64,000 bases of DNA from Hetaerina americana (GCA_022747635.1 JAKTNV010000018.1:1663501-1727500), one strand, 5' to 3'; positions 35,221 through 47,716 are shown, counted from the first letter of the stretch. Numbers and translations are program-made. The notes: a model not told the origin generated them from the sequence alone.

Positions 35221-38200
35221 CGTCTTCGATAAAATTGCTGCTCGGAGCCCTTCGCGCGTTGTTTACTGCTTCCTCTGAAGGAAATAAATCGACGGGCTAA
35301 TTAATCGCTCACGTGTGACGCATTGCTAATCAACCAACATGGTCTTTCGATGCCTACGACTCCCAATATTCCCACTATCGATCCTTTTTTAATATTTTTC
35401 GAACTGTTTATCTTGTAAACATTCGCTTAAAATCTTAATTTGGACTTTTAAGTATGTTTTTCTTGTTTCTTTTCCTCTGTTCATTCCGATATTCCCGCGG
35501 TTCTCAAGAGACTTCCTTTCTTCTCGAGTTTGGGGTCTGGAATCACTGAGTCATGAGGCGGAGTAGAGGAAGATATATGAGAATCTGTAGATGTCAATGT
35601 CCTTAGGGAAGAAGAAATACGCGCGTACTTAGGGAGGACTAGGGGGTCGGTGCGAGGCAGATTGTTTCTGAGTTGCTCAGCGTCGTTATTTGGGAAAAAA
35701 ACTCTATTTTGGGTACTGACCTTTGTAAAGGAAGTGCACCACACCCGAATGCAGAACGGAGTCAACAGCTTACAGTCATGAGACTCTTGTTGCTTCCATT
35801 GACAGAAATAGATCGGATGGCATTACGAGTGATTACTTATTACCAGGGGTGTTTTCATGCCCAGGAAATACGTGGGTGAATTCATCTGCCACTCAGTCAT
35901 GCTGTAATTATGACTTGTATGTCCGTGTGAAAAATGTGAAATGACAAACATTTAGGCCAATGCAACTTGAGAGTAGAAAATATTTCTTTTCCACCAAGGG
36001 GAATGGTGCCTAATTTCCCATTTCTCCCACCTCCTTGGAAATCTTTTGGATCCCTCACTAGTTGTTTGGTGCTAACCGCGTCAGTGATCGGTTGTGTTCA
36101 ACGGGAATCGGTAAAAAGATTTAAAATTGAACATCGCCAGTTAATTTGCGAAGTTGTGTGCATACCGAAAAAAAGAGAAACCTGTGAACATGTATTTATT
36201 TCTTCTCTGGTTGCTCGTCTCTCCTGCCGCTGGTTGCATCAATCAATCTGGTGTGCGTTTGCAAGGAGATGCGGACGCAAACAGAGTATCTAGTTGCAGT
36301 GCAGGCGTTCATTTAAGAACTAATCGGAGCTGATATTCTCCGGGGAGCGTAAGTGAAGGGAGGGAGGGCTGGACTATTCCCGAGTATTTATCCTCGGCAT
36401 TATGCGTCTTCTGAAACCACATGGTTTGATGGATCCGGAACCCAATTTCGTGATAAAAAAATACTCAGAAGTTGGTGAAAGAATTAGCAGCGTGTGGCAT
36501 TCGGAATTTTCGGAAGCTTTCTTCCTCTTTTCATGCACGGCGGTTTAGTTTATTTTGCGCGAGGGAACTGACTGCATCGTCGGTGGGTGAAGAGGTTTTC
36601 ATGGCCGGGGAGATTAGATCACCCATTTTGATGGGAATAGCCTCCGATGTCCGTCCGATATTTCATCTACACCATCGTGCACGCTTGACAGGACATCGTG
36701 ATTGGGTTTGGTCCTCGCAGCCTAGCGGTTGTATCCCCCTACCCTCCCCCCTTTCGCCCCTCCACGCCCGGCCGCATTCAACTCCCTCCAGCGAACAACA
36801 CCCACCCCCACACCACAAACCTCCCCTGAGCAGCTCTCCTGCATACTCGGACCACCCCCCTTCCCTCTCCCCCCTCGGCTCTAGTTTGTTCTTGATCACG
36901 GCGCGTCCCGAAACGCGGGTATTCCCGGCCTGTCTGGGATATTCCTTATCCCTGCATATCCTCCCGCATTCGAAGTGCATTTCACGTTTCGGCGAACTAT
37001 TGTCCAATCAAATTGGCTTCTGGGGAAAGTGTCCTTAGGTCGCATGCACTCTTGACGGTAGGCTCGGCTCAGAATTACGAAATCTTCTCCGCTAGTGCGA
37101 AAAATGTATGTGAAGAATTATTCTCTTGGTGTTTGCCATTGGCCTATCTCGAAGGAATTAAAAACATGTCGAATTAAGGTTAAACATTTTAGTGAGCCAT
37201 ATTGCAAACTGCGACTGTATTTGTTTTCATCGGACGATGTCCTGTTGCAATGAAATGGATGTGCGTCAATCAATCTCTCTCGCTACTGATGTCCCTCCAT
37301 CCAACTAAACCGAATGGTCACCGAAAATCCACTCATCGGTTTGAAGAACATTTCTTTAATTTCTTGTACACAATCTATGTAATAAGAGCGAATTAGAATG
37401 TTCATATTTTGATGATTTCCTTGTTTGAAATTAAGAGAATATGTGGAAGTTTTAATCACTAGTGTGGCATGATAACCCCCGCAGCATTTCTGTTCAAGCT
37501 CTGCTGAATGAGAAAATAATCTTCTGTAAAATGAGAGTTCGCATTTAGTGTTACCTATTTCCTTGAATTAGTGCTAGTGAAGTGTGTTCCCTTCAGGGCT
37601 CTCACTCGGTCGAGCATGGAAATTATTAGACACCAGCTCGCCGCGTCTTTCCGACTTTCGCTCGCAATTTGGGGGGGATGGGGGGTCGTGCTGAGGCCGC
37701 GGTGGCTGGCCGGTCTCGACCCGGGGGTGGGAGAGGGTGACCCTCCCTCCCCTGTGCAGCCGAGGGAGCATATCTTCTCACATTGCGAAAGATCACGATC
37801 CCGCCGCTGTCCGTGCATCGGGATTATTTCAGGGGCATTCACCACCTCGCTCCCTCCCTCCCGCCCCTCTCGCTCACTCTCGTTCGATACGAGAGACGAG
37901 CGCGGCCCCTCGTGAATCGTGGCAGTCGTGACTCCGGGTGCGTGTGAGTTTTGTTTGACCGTGCATTATGGGACCGCAAAGGAACAGAAACATTCATCAA
38001 GACACTTTAAACTTACCGACTGTGTTAATTTTGTGTTTCCCATCAATAAATTATTGTTTTATTTTAATTTTACCCGGTCAGAGTCACGGGAATATTAATT
38101 TTTAAAGCTATTTCAAATCCAATATCTCATATCATGTTTTGTTATTCTTTTCACCCTTGAAAATACGCCCAGGAACTTTTGATGGCTATTTGCGCTCATT

Positions 38201-38604
38201 TCGAGTATATTTGGTGTGGACAGAATTTTTCGCAAATAATTTAGCCAAGATTTGTTTTTATTTATTTAGCCAATTCGTCTTTAAAAAAAAGTCGAAATTG
38301 CTCAACTCATGTTGAAAATCTGGCTAGTTTTAGTTTGGCTGTTTAAATAAGGAATGCTAATCCTTTTTCAGAATCCCTTGGTATGTGAAGTAATGAGAAT
38401 CACTTGTTTACGTTGCGCCGTTTATCTTGCTCAAACGTTGAAAAAAACTGCTATCGGCAGAGGAGCCATTGTTTAGAGAGTGACTCAGACTTTTATGGCG
38501 ACAGACCCGCTATTTCTTGTTTACTGTGCAAGATTTGTATAAGAAGTTGCGGGAAAAGTTTTGGAAAAATTAATTTATTACAGATATTGCTATACTATCT
38601 CCAA
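35221..38604. other. Unassigned DNA with two GC-rich islands
   Basis: GC-rich blocks at about 36700-36930 (C-rich plus strand) and 37600-37930 lie within AT-rich DNA. No shared repeat, TIR or coding domain was recognised. The 188-codon frame at 36472-37038 crosses the island and has no recognisable domain. Confidence 0.4.
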
Positions 38605-39169
38605 ATTATTCAAAGTTTACATCCCTTGAGACAGTCGGCACACTTAGGCCCTCGCAGCTATTCCACGACTCGAAGGCTCTCTGGTAGGCGGAAGGTCCTT
38701 AAAGGGTACAGGCGTGCAAGCTTCTTTGACGGCTTCACTTGGTGTCCCATGGTGGTGCGCTTAGAGGAATTATCATCAACTTTGGGAGGAGGGAATAATC
38801 TGCTGGTGCCATGTCGGGACTGTAATGGGGTTGGGGAATCGTCGCGATGCCAAATACCGAAGGTCTTTGCCAGCAGACCCTCGACACTGCTCTTGGTCGT
38901 CCGCCCAAAGACCTTCGGGAGGACTAGTTTAGCGCAGACCTTTCCCATCGCCAAATGTTCAGTGAATCAAATGGTGTGCCCACCGTCACTGCCGTATATC
39001 AATGCCAATAGTGCGATATGCGATCGAGAACACGCTTAACCGACGGTCGGAATACAGCACATCACGTACACGTTCGAAAAAAATTATAGATGATACTTTT
39101 TTAGTAAACTTACTTCCTTTTTTTAAAGCAAAACCGCTTTAAAAGGAAGTTGTGTTGCCGCACCCTGTA
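38605..39169 (-). pseudogene. Mariner remnant with internal deletion
   Basis: Minus-strand frames give HLAMGKVCAKLV.PKVFG (end of the DNA-binding region), LAKTFGI, then after a frame change ATIPQPHYSPDMAPADYSLL (third catalytic Asp of the mariner signature). Another change leads to HHHGTPSEAVKEACTPVLKD and a C-terminal AFESWN stretch. The central catalytic part with the first two Asp residues is missing. The right end at about 39169 (reverse complement ACAGGGTGCGGCAACACAAC) looks like the terminal repeat and recurs at 11.43 and 32.02 kb. The left end is not defined. Confidence 0.75.
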
Positions 39170-39561
39170 TATCGTGTTTTGATACGGATATGTGCGTTTC
39201 TGGTGTAATGTTTTTGAACAATATGATGAAGGGGCATTTCGGATACGATTACCTCATGGAAGGAAAATATGGGAGCATTGTAATAGACGTCTTGATCTCG
39301 TATAATTGGAGGAAGAGAAAGGTCGAATGGTAATGCAAATAATAGTAGATAGCAATACATACAGAACTGTGTTCGTGAATCTTGGGCAACACCAGTGCCT
39401 TACTCCTTATTTCAGAGCGAGAGTTTTTTAATCCACTTCGCAAGTTTCTTTTCGTTAAGTAATTGTATTCCGGCCTTCGTATTGTTGCGCTGAGTCAAAA
39501 ATATTTTGTCATTCGTATTTAAAAGATCATCTACCGGAGTAGGATCTTAAGGCCCTTATAG
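39170..39561. other. No feature recognised
   Basis: AT-rich spacer. Confidence 0.5.
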
Positions 39562-39881
39562 TGGTAGTTTTATGGGAGGCGACCGACCGCTGAGGTCATT
39601 TGCGCCGTTAGGGATGGATGGGAACGGAAGAAGGGTGGAGGGAAACCCGGCGTATGCGGCACTAGCCCACTCTAATGACAAAAGGCGCCAAGGAGGTTTA
39701 CAGTTTAACGTCCCATCCGACGGACGTCGTACTCACTCAAAGTACTCTCCACAAAGCGCCTTCATCGTATGGATCGGGATACCACGGAATATTATGGAAT
39801 AATATTCGTTGTCTCCAGGATTTGAACCCGGGCCCTCTCGGTAGGAAGCCTGTACGTTAGGCACCGCACTATACCGATTCC
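39562..39881 (-). mobile_element. SINE family C, copy 3
   Basis: Minus-strand copy with GGGAGGCGACCGACCGC at the tail side, GGAGGGAAACCCGGCGT, CCCATCCGACGGACG and a tRNA-like head whose B box reads GGTTCAAATCC. About 320 bp. No internal palindrome, unlike copy 1. Confidence 0.85.
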
Positions 39882-42563
39882 GTTAAGGCTCTCATCCAAT
39901 GCAAATGCTTCGATTTTAGTTTGTGACCTCACGCATTCCGAGTTTTTAGAATAATTATAATATGTGAACATTTCTAATGATTCTAAATAAAGCTCTGGAA
40001 GTATATCGGAGGCACTTTTCCCTTTGTGAAGTTAAGTTCATCTCATCGACTCGTCCCACATTTGAAACATTTGCCGGCCAAGGAAAGGCGTCTTTCCTTG
40101 GTCTGTGTGCACCGAAATGAATCCTGGGAAAAGCAAGGGAGCAACATTCTGATGTATTAAGTATTCGCTTCCACCTGCATTTCCTTTAGCGAAGTTGAAT
40201 TACTACTGTCAAATAATTTTCTCTTGGATTGCTGGCATATTTTTTAAAACACGGTCACTGAATAGGTTGGACAGAATCAAACTCTCCTATGACAAACTCT
40301 TATTTGTTTTCACTTATTCTATTCTTATAAAAATTCTTTTGAAAAAGGTTTGGAATGAAAAAATCATCAAAATCAAATGAAGCGTTCAAGTCTTAACTAC
40401 CCGATTTATTCAACTGACACTTCAGTCCGTTCCCTTCGGTTTTGGTATATGGCACGAAGACAGTTTGCATAGCTCATGTAACCTTGATGTTGAAGTAAAT
40501 TCACCATTACTGGTGTTCCTTTTTTTCAGGGTACCACCTTAATTTCTCTCTTTGTGATAATATCATTCTCTTATGACAATGTGCATATTTTTTATTTTGA
40601 AAGTTAGATTTACTGCCGCTCGTAGGTACAAGAGTGTAGTTATTTTAATCTTGAACGACATTATAACGCTCGTAGTCTTATGAGGTTATTTGTATATCTT
40701 TCCAGAATCTTTCTTCAATAAAAGTATTAAAGAAAGAACCTTTGCGTTGGAATCGTTTCCCATTGTGCAAGAATTTCCTTTATGGGTTCATTCCATCGCC
40801 ACTCACCAAAAAGGTGAGTCCATGTTGGCAAAAGTTGGAGAGCTCTCCCTTGCTCGAAGGCAGGCGGAGTTCATCAAATAGGACGACCGCCCTTCACGCG
40901 AACGCATTTCTCATCCCTCCCATCCGTAATCTGGTAACGATTCCCACGTTTAAAGCAAACAAACCTCCCTTCTCGGAGCCTAATCAGGGCCACGACAATA
41001 AGAAAAATGAACGCATTTCGTGAGCGACGAAAAAGGAAAGTCAAGAGGGGAAAAAAGACGATCTAGCACGCGTGATCATGCACCCCTCTTCGCTCCTTTT
41101 TTTCTAAGAACGTTCCTATTTTAAGTTTCAGATGTACCTAGACAGGTAATCATTCTCCCTTGCGCCGTAATTTCACCCATTCCTCCCCCCACCCCCCCCT
41201 TCTACCAATTTCCTCCCCCCCTCAATTTTTTCCCCAATCGCTCCGTGTATTACTCTCCCCATGTTTCCGCTTTCCGCTCCTTACTTATCTCCCCCGCTCT
41301 GCCCATTCATCTTCTTTCTTTTTTTCAATTTCCTTCTCTTGTCGTGGACGCCGTGTTTTTGTGCGTGTGTGCGCCCCGGCATGCTTACTTACGCTTCGGA
41401 GAGCGCGGAGGCCGCGCTTTGGTTTTTGCGTCATCGAGTCTTCTCCCCCCGTCTATTTGGCCCAACGCTATGTGACCTCTGCAAATCTCTTTCTGCGTGC
41501 GTCGCACCCTCGTCAGGTGGGCAAATACGGCTGGCCCAGGGCTAACCCTCCTTTCTCATCGCGACCGTGCCATCCGTTGAGGCGGCGATGGCATTTATAA
41601 CTAGAATTTATTGAAGAAAAAATGTGCATTTAAATGAAATAATCTTTTTTGGACGCTCGTTTAATCTGGAAGGTTGGAAACTGCAATGCCTCTGTCGATT
41701 TTGTTCGTATGTATGATGCATCAAAGAATGAGGATTTTTTTTATTTGATCTTGAAATTGCCATTTCTAAAAAAAACAATGCTCAAAACGACGAATGGCGT
41801 GGTGAACAAAGCCTTACTTAACTCTGCGGGAACTTCCGATGGTCCCGCGTACATTTTGCCCTCAGCAGCCTCCCAGCCGAACGCAGTAGTACGCAGTCAT
41901 AGTGCGTGAACAAGTCTCAACTTAAGAAAGAGTTTCAAATGTCTGAAGGGCAGCAGTACTTCAAACATGTTCGCGATTTACAGAAATCTTAGATAATTTG
42001 TCCGCGTGATTGAACCAACCCCGCTGACCTCATTGGCTTCCTGCATTCTCCATACGCATCATTCCCTCTCATATCTTCCCAGCCATCCTCGGTCACCCCC
42101 TCCGGATTCCCCCCCCCCTCTGTTCCTCTGACGCCGCCCCCATGCCTCGCATGGCCGCTTCTCACCTCGCTCCTCGCGGGACCAACTGCAATGATGTTTA
42201 CCAAACCTTGTTTCCCCAACGCCGCCCCTCCATTATTCCCCTCCCTCTTCGTGACGCATCGCTTATTACGTGGTGACGTTTCGAGACTGCTTAACAAAAA
42301 CGATGTGTGTGTGTTTACTTAATGCAGGTATCGGATGCACTGAGGTAATAGATGACCTCGTAGGCAATGGTTTATATTTCACTTTGAACATCATGTTTTA
42401 TGGCTCGGCCTTCGAGGGAAATTGTTTCCCTCTTGCATAGGTGTAATTCGAGTTATGCACCCATGCGATGGGCTGTTGTGCTTTGGAACGAGTTAATCTA
42501 TAAAAAACAAACCTCGAAAAGCGTCAGAGACGTGAAGTATAAATTGGTGAACGCTTGATGTAT

Positions 42564-42567
<4 letters not shown>
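39882..42567. other. Unassigned, with two pyrimidine-rich islands
   Basis: AT-rich DNA with C/T-rich blocks at about 41140-41590 and 42040-42260. No gene, TIR or shared repeat recognised. Confidence 0.4.
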
Positions 42568-42629
<62 letters not shown>

Positions 42630-42630
42630 G

Positions 42631-42664
<34 letters not shown>

Positions 42665-42665
42665 C
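42568..42665. repeat. (TA)n microsatellite
   Basis: About 98 bases of nearly pure TA repeats. It borders the tail of SINE E copy 1. Confidence 0.95.
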
Positions 42666-42929
42666 ATTCAAACACGAAATCCCGCCAAACGGCGAATAAA
42701 TACTCATATATACAGAAACAGATATAAGGAAAAGGGATAGGAACACATATAAAGGACGAACACAATAGAGGTGGGGAAGGCGGAATCGAACGGATCACAA
42801 GAGTAAAAATATTTCCTCAACCGGGACTCGAACACCGGACCTTTCCACTTGCCGGGCGGATGCTCTTAACCACTTGAGCTATCGAGGATAGTCAATTTAC
42901 CCTGAGATCCGTGGGTCTAATATGTCGCC
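42666..42929 (-). mobile_element. SINE family E, copy 1, between two (TA)n tracts
   Basis: Minus-strand element. The tail side reads ATTCAAACACGAAATCCCGC then CAAACGGCGAATAAATA. The tRNA-like head is CCTCGATAGCTCAAGTGG with B box GTGTTCGAGTCCCGG, preceded by CCACGGATCTCAGGGTAAAT. It is bounded by (TA)n on both sides (42568-42665 and 42930-43069). Related pieces lie at 46704-46800, 54745-54800 and 55185-55380. Confidence 0.75.
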
Positions 42930-42935
42930 AATATA

Positions 42936-42973
<38 letters not shown>

Positions 42974-42974
42974 C

Positions 42975-43014
<40 letters not shown>

Positions 43015-43022
43015 ATATATAC

Positions 43023-43069
<47 letters not shown>
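42930..43069. repeat. (TA)n microsatellite with TACATG interruptions
   Basis: About 140 bases of TA repeats broken by ACATGTG and CATATA units. Confidence 0.95.
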
Positions 43070-43070
<1 letters not shown>

Positions 43071-43260
43071 CGATTGTCCGGAAAAACTCATACGAGCGGC
43101 ACAATAATGGGCTGACACAACATAACACAAATAGAAAAGAATAGACACATACTATATAAAAGAACACTTACACGGTAAATTGTTCGAGCTTTCGGCCCTC
43201 TCAGGGGCCTTCTTCAAGAGAGACTGCTGCAGCAGTCTCTCTTGAAGAAGGCCCCTGAGT
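43070..43260. mobile_element. Fold-back element P1 (Penelope-like terminal sequence?)
   Basis: Contains AAGAACACTTACACGG and TTCGAGCTTTCGGCC, then a perfect 60-bp palindrome at 43200-43259. Reverse complemented, it carries CTTGAAGAAGGCCC, a short loop, GGGCC and GAAAGC. The same pattern (GAAGA-N, GC stem, GAAA) occurs in elements P2-P5. Bordered by (TA)n on both sides. Assignment to Penelope-like element termini is an inference from general resemblance; no RT or GIY-YIG domain is present. Confidence 0.45.
43200..43259. repeat. Perfect 60-bp palindrome, no loop
   Basis: Two exact 30-base arms (beginning CTCAGGGGCCTTCTTCAAG) meet at CTGCTG|CAGCAG with no spacer. Confidence 0.95.
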
Positions 43261-43280
43261 GTATATATATATATATAATG

Positions 43281-43555
43281 TGGGTCGTGGTAGTCCAGTG
43301 GGTAGAGCGCTGGGCCGCTGACCAGAGGTTCCCGGGTTCGATTCCCGGGCAAGGCACTCTGGGCACCTGCAGCTCCACCCAAGCTAAAGTGATTTTTCGG
43401 GTACCAGGTCTTCCTGGGGAACCATAACCGGCATAGGGAAAGGAACTGGCCCCCCTACCCTGATGTGTGAATTTTCACATAGGGCTTAGTACTGGGTGAT
43501 CTCTACCATCACCTACTAAACCGACCTTCGGGTTGATTACTGTGTTTATGGTTTA
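43281..43555 (+). mobile_element. SINE family D, copy 2, within (TA)n
   Basis: tRNA-like head TGGGTCGTGGTAGTCCAGTG with B box GGTTCGATTCC inside CCCGGGTTCGATTCCCGGG. The body is CTGGGCACCTGCAGCTCCAC, GGTACCAGGTCTTCCTGG, GGAAAGGAACTGGCCCCCC and CGACCTTCGGGTTGATTAC, with a TGTTTATGGTTTATATATA tail. (TA)n precedes the head (43261-43277) and follows the tail (43552-43585). Confidence 0.9.
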
Positions 43556-43626
43556 TATATATACATATAATTATATATATATATACACACATATATGATT
43601 TCGTTGACGTAACACGGAAGTGCCGA

Positions 43627-43849
43627 ATAGTACATTAGAAAGTAACAAACAATATAGAAACACAAAAAAAGATCACTCACACGTTATTTCTTGATAATTT
43701 CGACGGAGTTCCACTCCGTCTTCATCGGAAGATAGAGAAGTACCAGTACTTCTCTATCTTCCGATGAAGACGGGGTGCCGTCGAAATATCATGAAATAAC
43801 GTGTGAGTGATCTTTTTTTGTGTTTCTATATTGTTTGTTACTTTCTAAT

Positions 43850-43856
<7 letters not shown>
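43627..43856. mobile_element. Fold-back element P2, ~113-bp inverted arms
   Basis: Near-perfect inverted repeat: ATAGTACATTAGAAAGTAAC at the left and its complement at the right, with the centre at GAAGTA-CCAG-TACTTC (43738-43751). Each arm carries CGATGAAGACGG, a loop, CCGTC and GAAAT. The arms differ at the stem: GACGGAG/CTCCGTC in the left arm (read on minus), GACGG/CCGTC in the right, so base pairing is kept while length changes. A (TA)n tract (43852-43912) follows. The differences between arms argue against a simple sequencing fold-back. Confidence 0.8.

Positions 43857-43912
<56 letters not shown>
43852..43912. repeat. (TA)n microsatellite
   Basis: About 60 bases of pure TA. Confidence 0.95.
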
Positions 43913-43917
<5 letters not shown>

Positions 43918-44085
43918 ATTAGATGGAATGACGGGACGAAGAAATTGTGCGCAGATGAAGAGGGCGTGTTGTAGAGAAGGAAGGATGTTGGGTCGTGTAG
44001 GAGAGGCAAGGAATTTGTAGCCTTACCGTTTGGTACGTAACTAGTGTCCATCCAAAATCTGCCTTAACCGGTAGATGATCAATGA
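43913..44085 (+). pseudogene. RTE-clade LINE 3' fragment
   Basis: Starts with TTAGATGGAATGACGGGACG, encoding LDGMTGRRNCAQMKR. This aligns with the ORF2 C-terminus LDGMKGGRKYSERKR at 57.2 kb. It is followed by GTGTCCATCCAAAATCTGCC and TTAACCGGTAGATGATC. It begins immediately after the (TA)n tract. Confidence 0.8.
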
Positions 44086-44900
44086 TGGGTAACGTGCTTT
44101 CCATCTCGTAATTTGCAATCTCGACTCTCACAATTAAGCTGTTATAGTGTCAATGAATATTGTTTGTATTTCACTTCGTCCTAGCCGTACCATTGAATCA
44201 GCGGCTGAGCTTTACCATTAAGTATTTAAAAATAGACACTGGCCTGCGCAGTGCTAACGTGGGGGTATTTCGGGCATTCGTTAAAATATAGTCCAACAAC
44301 AGATTTCCAGCAGTTGGCAGAATGAGAATATTTTCTCTTTTTGATTTTAACCTAAAATATTCTAGTTGAACTAATATTGTGTTCGATTTTGATATTCCCC
44401 TCTTGTATGTAAAGAATAAAAAACACGAGAGTGGAGTTAGATAGCATCCTCTCCGTGGGAATGACTCGATCGGAGGGATTCGGGATCCGGTCGACGTGCC
44501 AAGGAAATCCTCCGAAGCCCGAATAGGCATTTCCCAGAACCTGATTGACCGAGGAGTCCCAATTAGCCCTGGGACTTAAGTAAAACATCTCATTGGAGAG
44601 AGAGAGAGAGAAAAAAAGCGGAGTGAAACTCTTGCTAATTCTAAAAATATAGATTAATTATTAATGAAGGAAGGTTTAATCAATGCATGGAATCAAGTTA
44701 CCAGATTATATTATGATTATTATTATTATTTGTCTCTCAACGCGGGCAAAAACACATGCTCGTGAAATTCAGCTCCTTAAAAGATGCCGATCTCGTACTT
44801 ACTCCCGAGGTGGCAACCAGGATTTTGTATCCCTTGGTAATCACATGGTAATTGGTTTCTCTCTGCAGCCAAGCTTCCACTTTTGTGCCAAGCAACATCT
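44086..44900. other. No feature recognised
   Basis: AT-rich spacer with short GA repeats near 44597-44611. Confidence 0.5.
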
Positions 44901-46635
44901 CTTCGACGAAGGTGGGTTGGGAGGTAGGTGGTTCGGGCACCCTCCCCCCCTTCTAAAGCGAGAGTGGGGGGGAGGGGAGGCTCACACCCCAACCGGCGGT
45001 GCTTCCCATGCTCGCCGCTTCCTCCGCCTCGCACCCTTCGGAAAACAAATTCAAATGAAAATCGCAGTTCTTTAACCCGCCCCGCTTTGCTCCAACCTGT
45101 ATGGCTCGCCCCTCCCCCCAACCCGCTCTTCCCCTCCAATCCCTTCTCCCCTGCCTTCCCTCCCCCCTTCCAAGCCGTCTTATTCCCCAGACATCGTGAC
45201 GTGTGTGGTCCGTTTAATGGATCCTGCCCTGTAATCGGTTTTCTCCGTATAATCAAGTGAACCTGAAACATGACTGGAGGAGGGAGGGAGGGGGGGGGTG
45301 GATGGACTCGGTGGGGGAATGGTTTCTTTGGGGGTCTCCGTGGGAAGAGGAGAGAGGTGGGTTGCGCGCCCTCCCTTCTCCCGGGAAACAAAGCTTCCCC
45401 TCTCGCGCGCCCGCCTTTGAAGGGCTCCCCTGCTTTTGAAAAACGTCCCTATCAGGTGGAGTTCGAACTTAACCCCACGGGACCTGGTCGAGTTCATTTT
45501 TTGATTCGGTTTTGAGGGGATGAGGGCCGGCGGGGGAGGGGGCGGGGGTAAGGTTGTAAGGGGGTGGACATTAACCGCAGAGGGGAGTAGGGAAAGAGGC
45601 TCTGGTTCTCTTTCTACGTTGCGTTGGTCCATTCCCTCTTTACGTGATGCATAAACGAACACATCCGAACAAAAATCTCCTATTGCTCCGGAGAGGGGAT
45701 TTTTCCTGCCGGCGAGTTAAAGCTGTTTGTTTTTATTCGACGGGATTGGGGCGGAAGGGGGGGGGGTCTTCCTCGTTCTCTCTCGTGGATTGGTTTGCCC
45801 TCCGTTCAGATAACCAATCCATGCTTTTTATCTATTTTTTTGTGTTGTGTGTGTATGGGGGGGGGCTAGTTTGGAGTGGGAATGGGCCGAGGGGAAGCAC
45901 CAATTATCTCGGACGCGTGTGCTTTAGTCCCGTTGAAAACTGGATCCCTCTTTGTTTTGCGTCTGTTTTTTCCTCTCCTCCCCTCTCTCTCTCGTTCTTG
46001 TAATTGGGATCATTCTGCGGGTTTTTCCCTTCAATGCATGCATTTGTGCTGAAAAGGAAAGGGATGATATTTGAGGGAAATTGTGAGGCGGTTGTCACTT
46101 TTCTTCCTTCCTTCACTGCGACGTGAAGGAGGTGCGAGATAGACCTCTCTCGAGGATTAAGATTTCCCCACTCCGGCCCGCTTGATGCTGCCTCCTTGGT
46201 CTTCCTTTCCTCCTCCCTCCCCTCGCTGCCTCAAATTAAGATCTCGCGGCCAACGGGAAAGTATGTCTCAAATAATGTTTAATTACGCGGGTGTTCTCAG
46301 TGCCGGGAAACTGGTTGGTGACTGTTTCCGAGCGAGTGGCGTGCCTGATGTTTTCCTCGAGGGAAAAGAAAGTTAGTTCAATTCCCTCGACTGATTTATT
46401 TAATCTTGTCATTTCTTGCGCATTTCTTCAAATTGTTATCTGTTAGAAGACTTGGTTATTGTGAACGATCTTCCTCACTTCTAGCTATATGTTGCCATCT
46501 ATCTTAAGTTGGGCGTGTTATTTCAGGACCCTAATAATTTTCTAGCTATGGTTGTTCTCACCAAATTCTCCAACGATCGGCATCTATCGAAAATTTCTTC
46601 CCTTTCATACTATATGTATGAAAAAACAAACACCC
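44901..46635. other. GC-rich island and flanks
   Basis: 44930-45560 is GC-rich with C runs, switching to G runs at 45280-45300 and again near 45760 and 45857. Frames up to 204 codons on the minus strand are Pro/Arg/Gly-rich and overlap open frames on the other strand. No domain recognised. Confidence 0.4.
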
Positions 46636-46642
46636 ATATATA

Positions 46643-46703
<61 letters not shown>
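46636..46703. repeat. (TA)n/(TG)n microsatellite
   Basis: A short TG run followed by about 50 bases of TA. Confidence 0.95.
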
Positions 46704-46706
<3 letters not shown>

Positions 46707-46800
46707 CCCCGCAGATTTCAGTGTAAATTACGTTTCCTCGATAGCTCAACAACTGCAACTACGATTCCTGGTATTACTGCCAGGAGGTCGGTCGATAGTG
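46704..46800 (+). mobile_element. SINE family E-like head fragment
   Basis: After the (TA)n tract comes TTTCAGTGTAAATTACG and CCTCGATAGCTCAAC, parallel to the head region of E copy 1 (CTCAGGGTAAATTGAC and CCTCGATAGCTCAAG, read on the minus strand). The remainder diverges. Low certainty. Confidence 0.4.
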
Positions 46801-47244
46801 CGTTTCGGGGTCGTGGAAGCTTACCGAAACGTCACAGGGGATGTATGAATGAATGTGTCGCATTATTCGAAGCGAGTGATATGAAAGATTTGATTACTAT
46901 TCGTAGGCATCTAGGGCATTTTTCAGATGGATAATATTCTCCGGAAATGCGTGTTGTAGGCCCTATTTCAAAGAGCAGCTCGCGTCTGTTTAGTCTCATT
47001 TGGTGACTCATGGCGTCAAATTTCAGCTCGGTCATTAAATGTCGTTCACCTCTCTTCCAGCAGCTAACACTTTGATCTCACTCCTCATTGCGCAGTGATG
47101 TACCTTGGTAAGACGGGGAGGGGGGGATCTAGCCCGGAGCTCAGTCCCTCAGAGTATGGCGGACTGCCCGGACAAAGAAAACGAGGAAATGGGTGCAAGG
47201 CTAAAACCTTCACCCCGTTATAAAATATATATAAATATATATAA
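46801..47244. other. No feature recognised
   Basis: Mixed DNA with a G-run near 47117-47127. Confidence 0.5.
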
Positions 47245-47525
47245 TAACCATAAACACAGAAATCAACCCGAAGGTCGGTTTAGTAGGTGATGGTAGAGAT
47301 CACCCAGTACTAAGCCCTATACGGCGTGTGAAATTCACACATCAGGGTAGGGGGGCCAGTTCCTTTCCCTGTGCCGGTTATGGTTTCACAGGTAGATCTG
47401 GTACCGGAAAAATCACATGGCTTAGAGGGTGGTGCTGTAGGTATCTAGAAAGCATTGCCCGGGAATCGAACCCGGAACCCTCCGTTCAGAAGAACAACGT
47501 TCTACCCCCTGGACTACCACGACCC
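47245..47525 (-). mobile_element. SINE family D, copy 3, within (TA)n
   Basis: Minus-strand copy: tail side ATAACCATAAACACAG, then CGAAGGTCGGTTTAGTAGG, TGTGCCGGTTATGG and a tRNA-like head ending CTACCACGACCCA. (TA)n flanks both ends (47227-47244, impure; 47525-47540). Confidence 0.9.
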
Positions 47526-47540
47526 ATATATATATATATA

Positions 47541-47716
47541 ATATTTCTGTATTCATTTATTAATTTATTTATAAATACATAAATGTATATATATATTTTT
47601 TTTACGAAATATACAAATGCATATATATACGTGTATGTATATATATTTATAAACATATACGTAAAAATGTGTATTTTTATAAATATATTTATTTATTAAT
47701 TTATTTGTTTATAAGC
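47541..47716. other. AT-rich, TATA/TTTA-rich DNA
   Basis: Degenerate (TA)n and (TTTA)n sequence only. Confidence 0.7.

Noticed and set aside
42493..43167. Open frames encoding long Tyr-Ile repeats
   Set aside because: They are translations of (TA)n microsatellites on both strands and have no coding meaning.
43200..43259. CRISPR, terminator or operator interpretation of the palindrome
   Set aside because: Context is eukaryotic repeat DNA with no spacer array or bacterial gene; it fits the fold-back element family.
43697..43790. Functional hammerhead ribozyme
   Set aside because: The GAAGA-stem-GAAA part resembles the core, but stem III and the cleavage site are not visible and one extra base precedes the stem.
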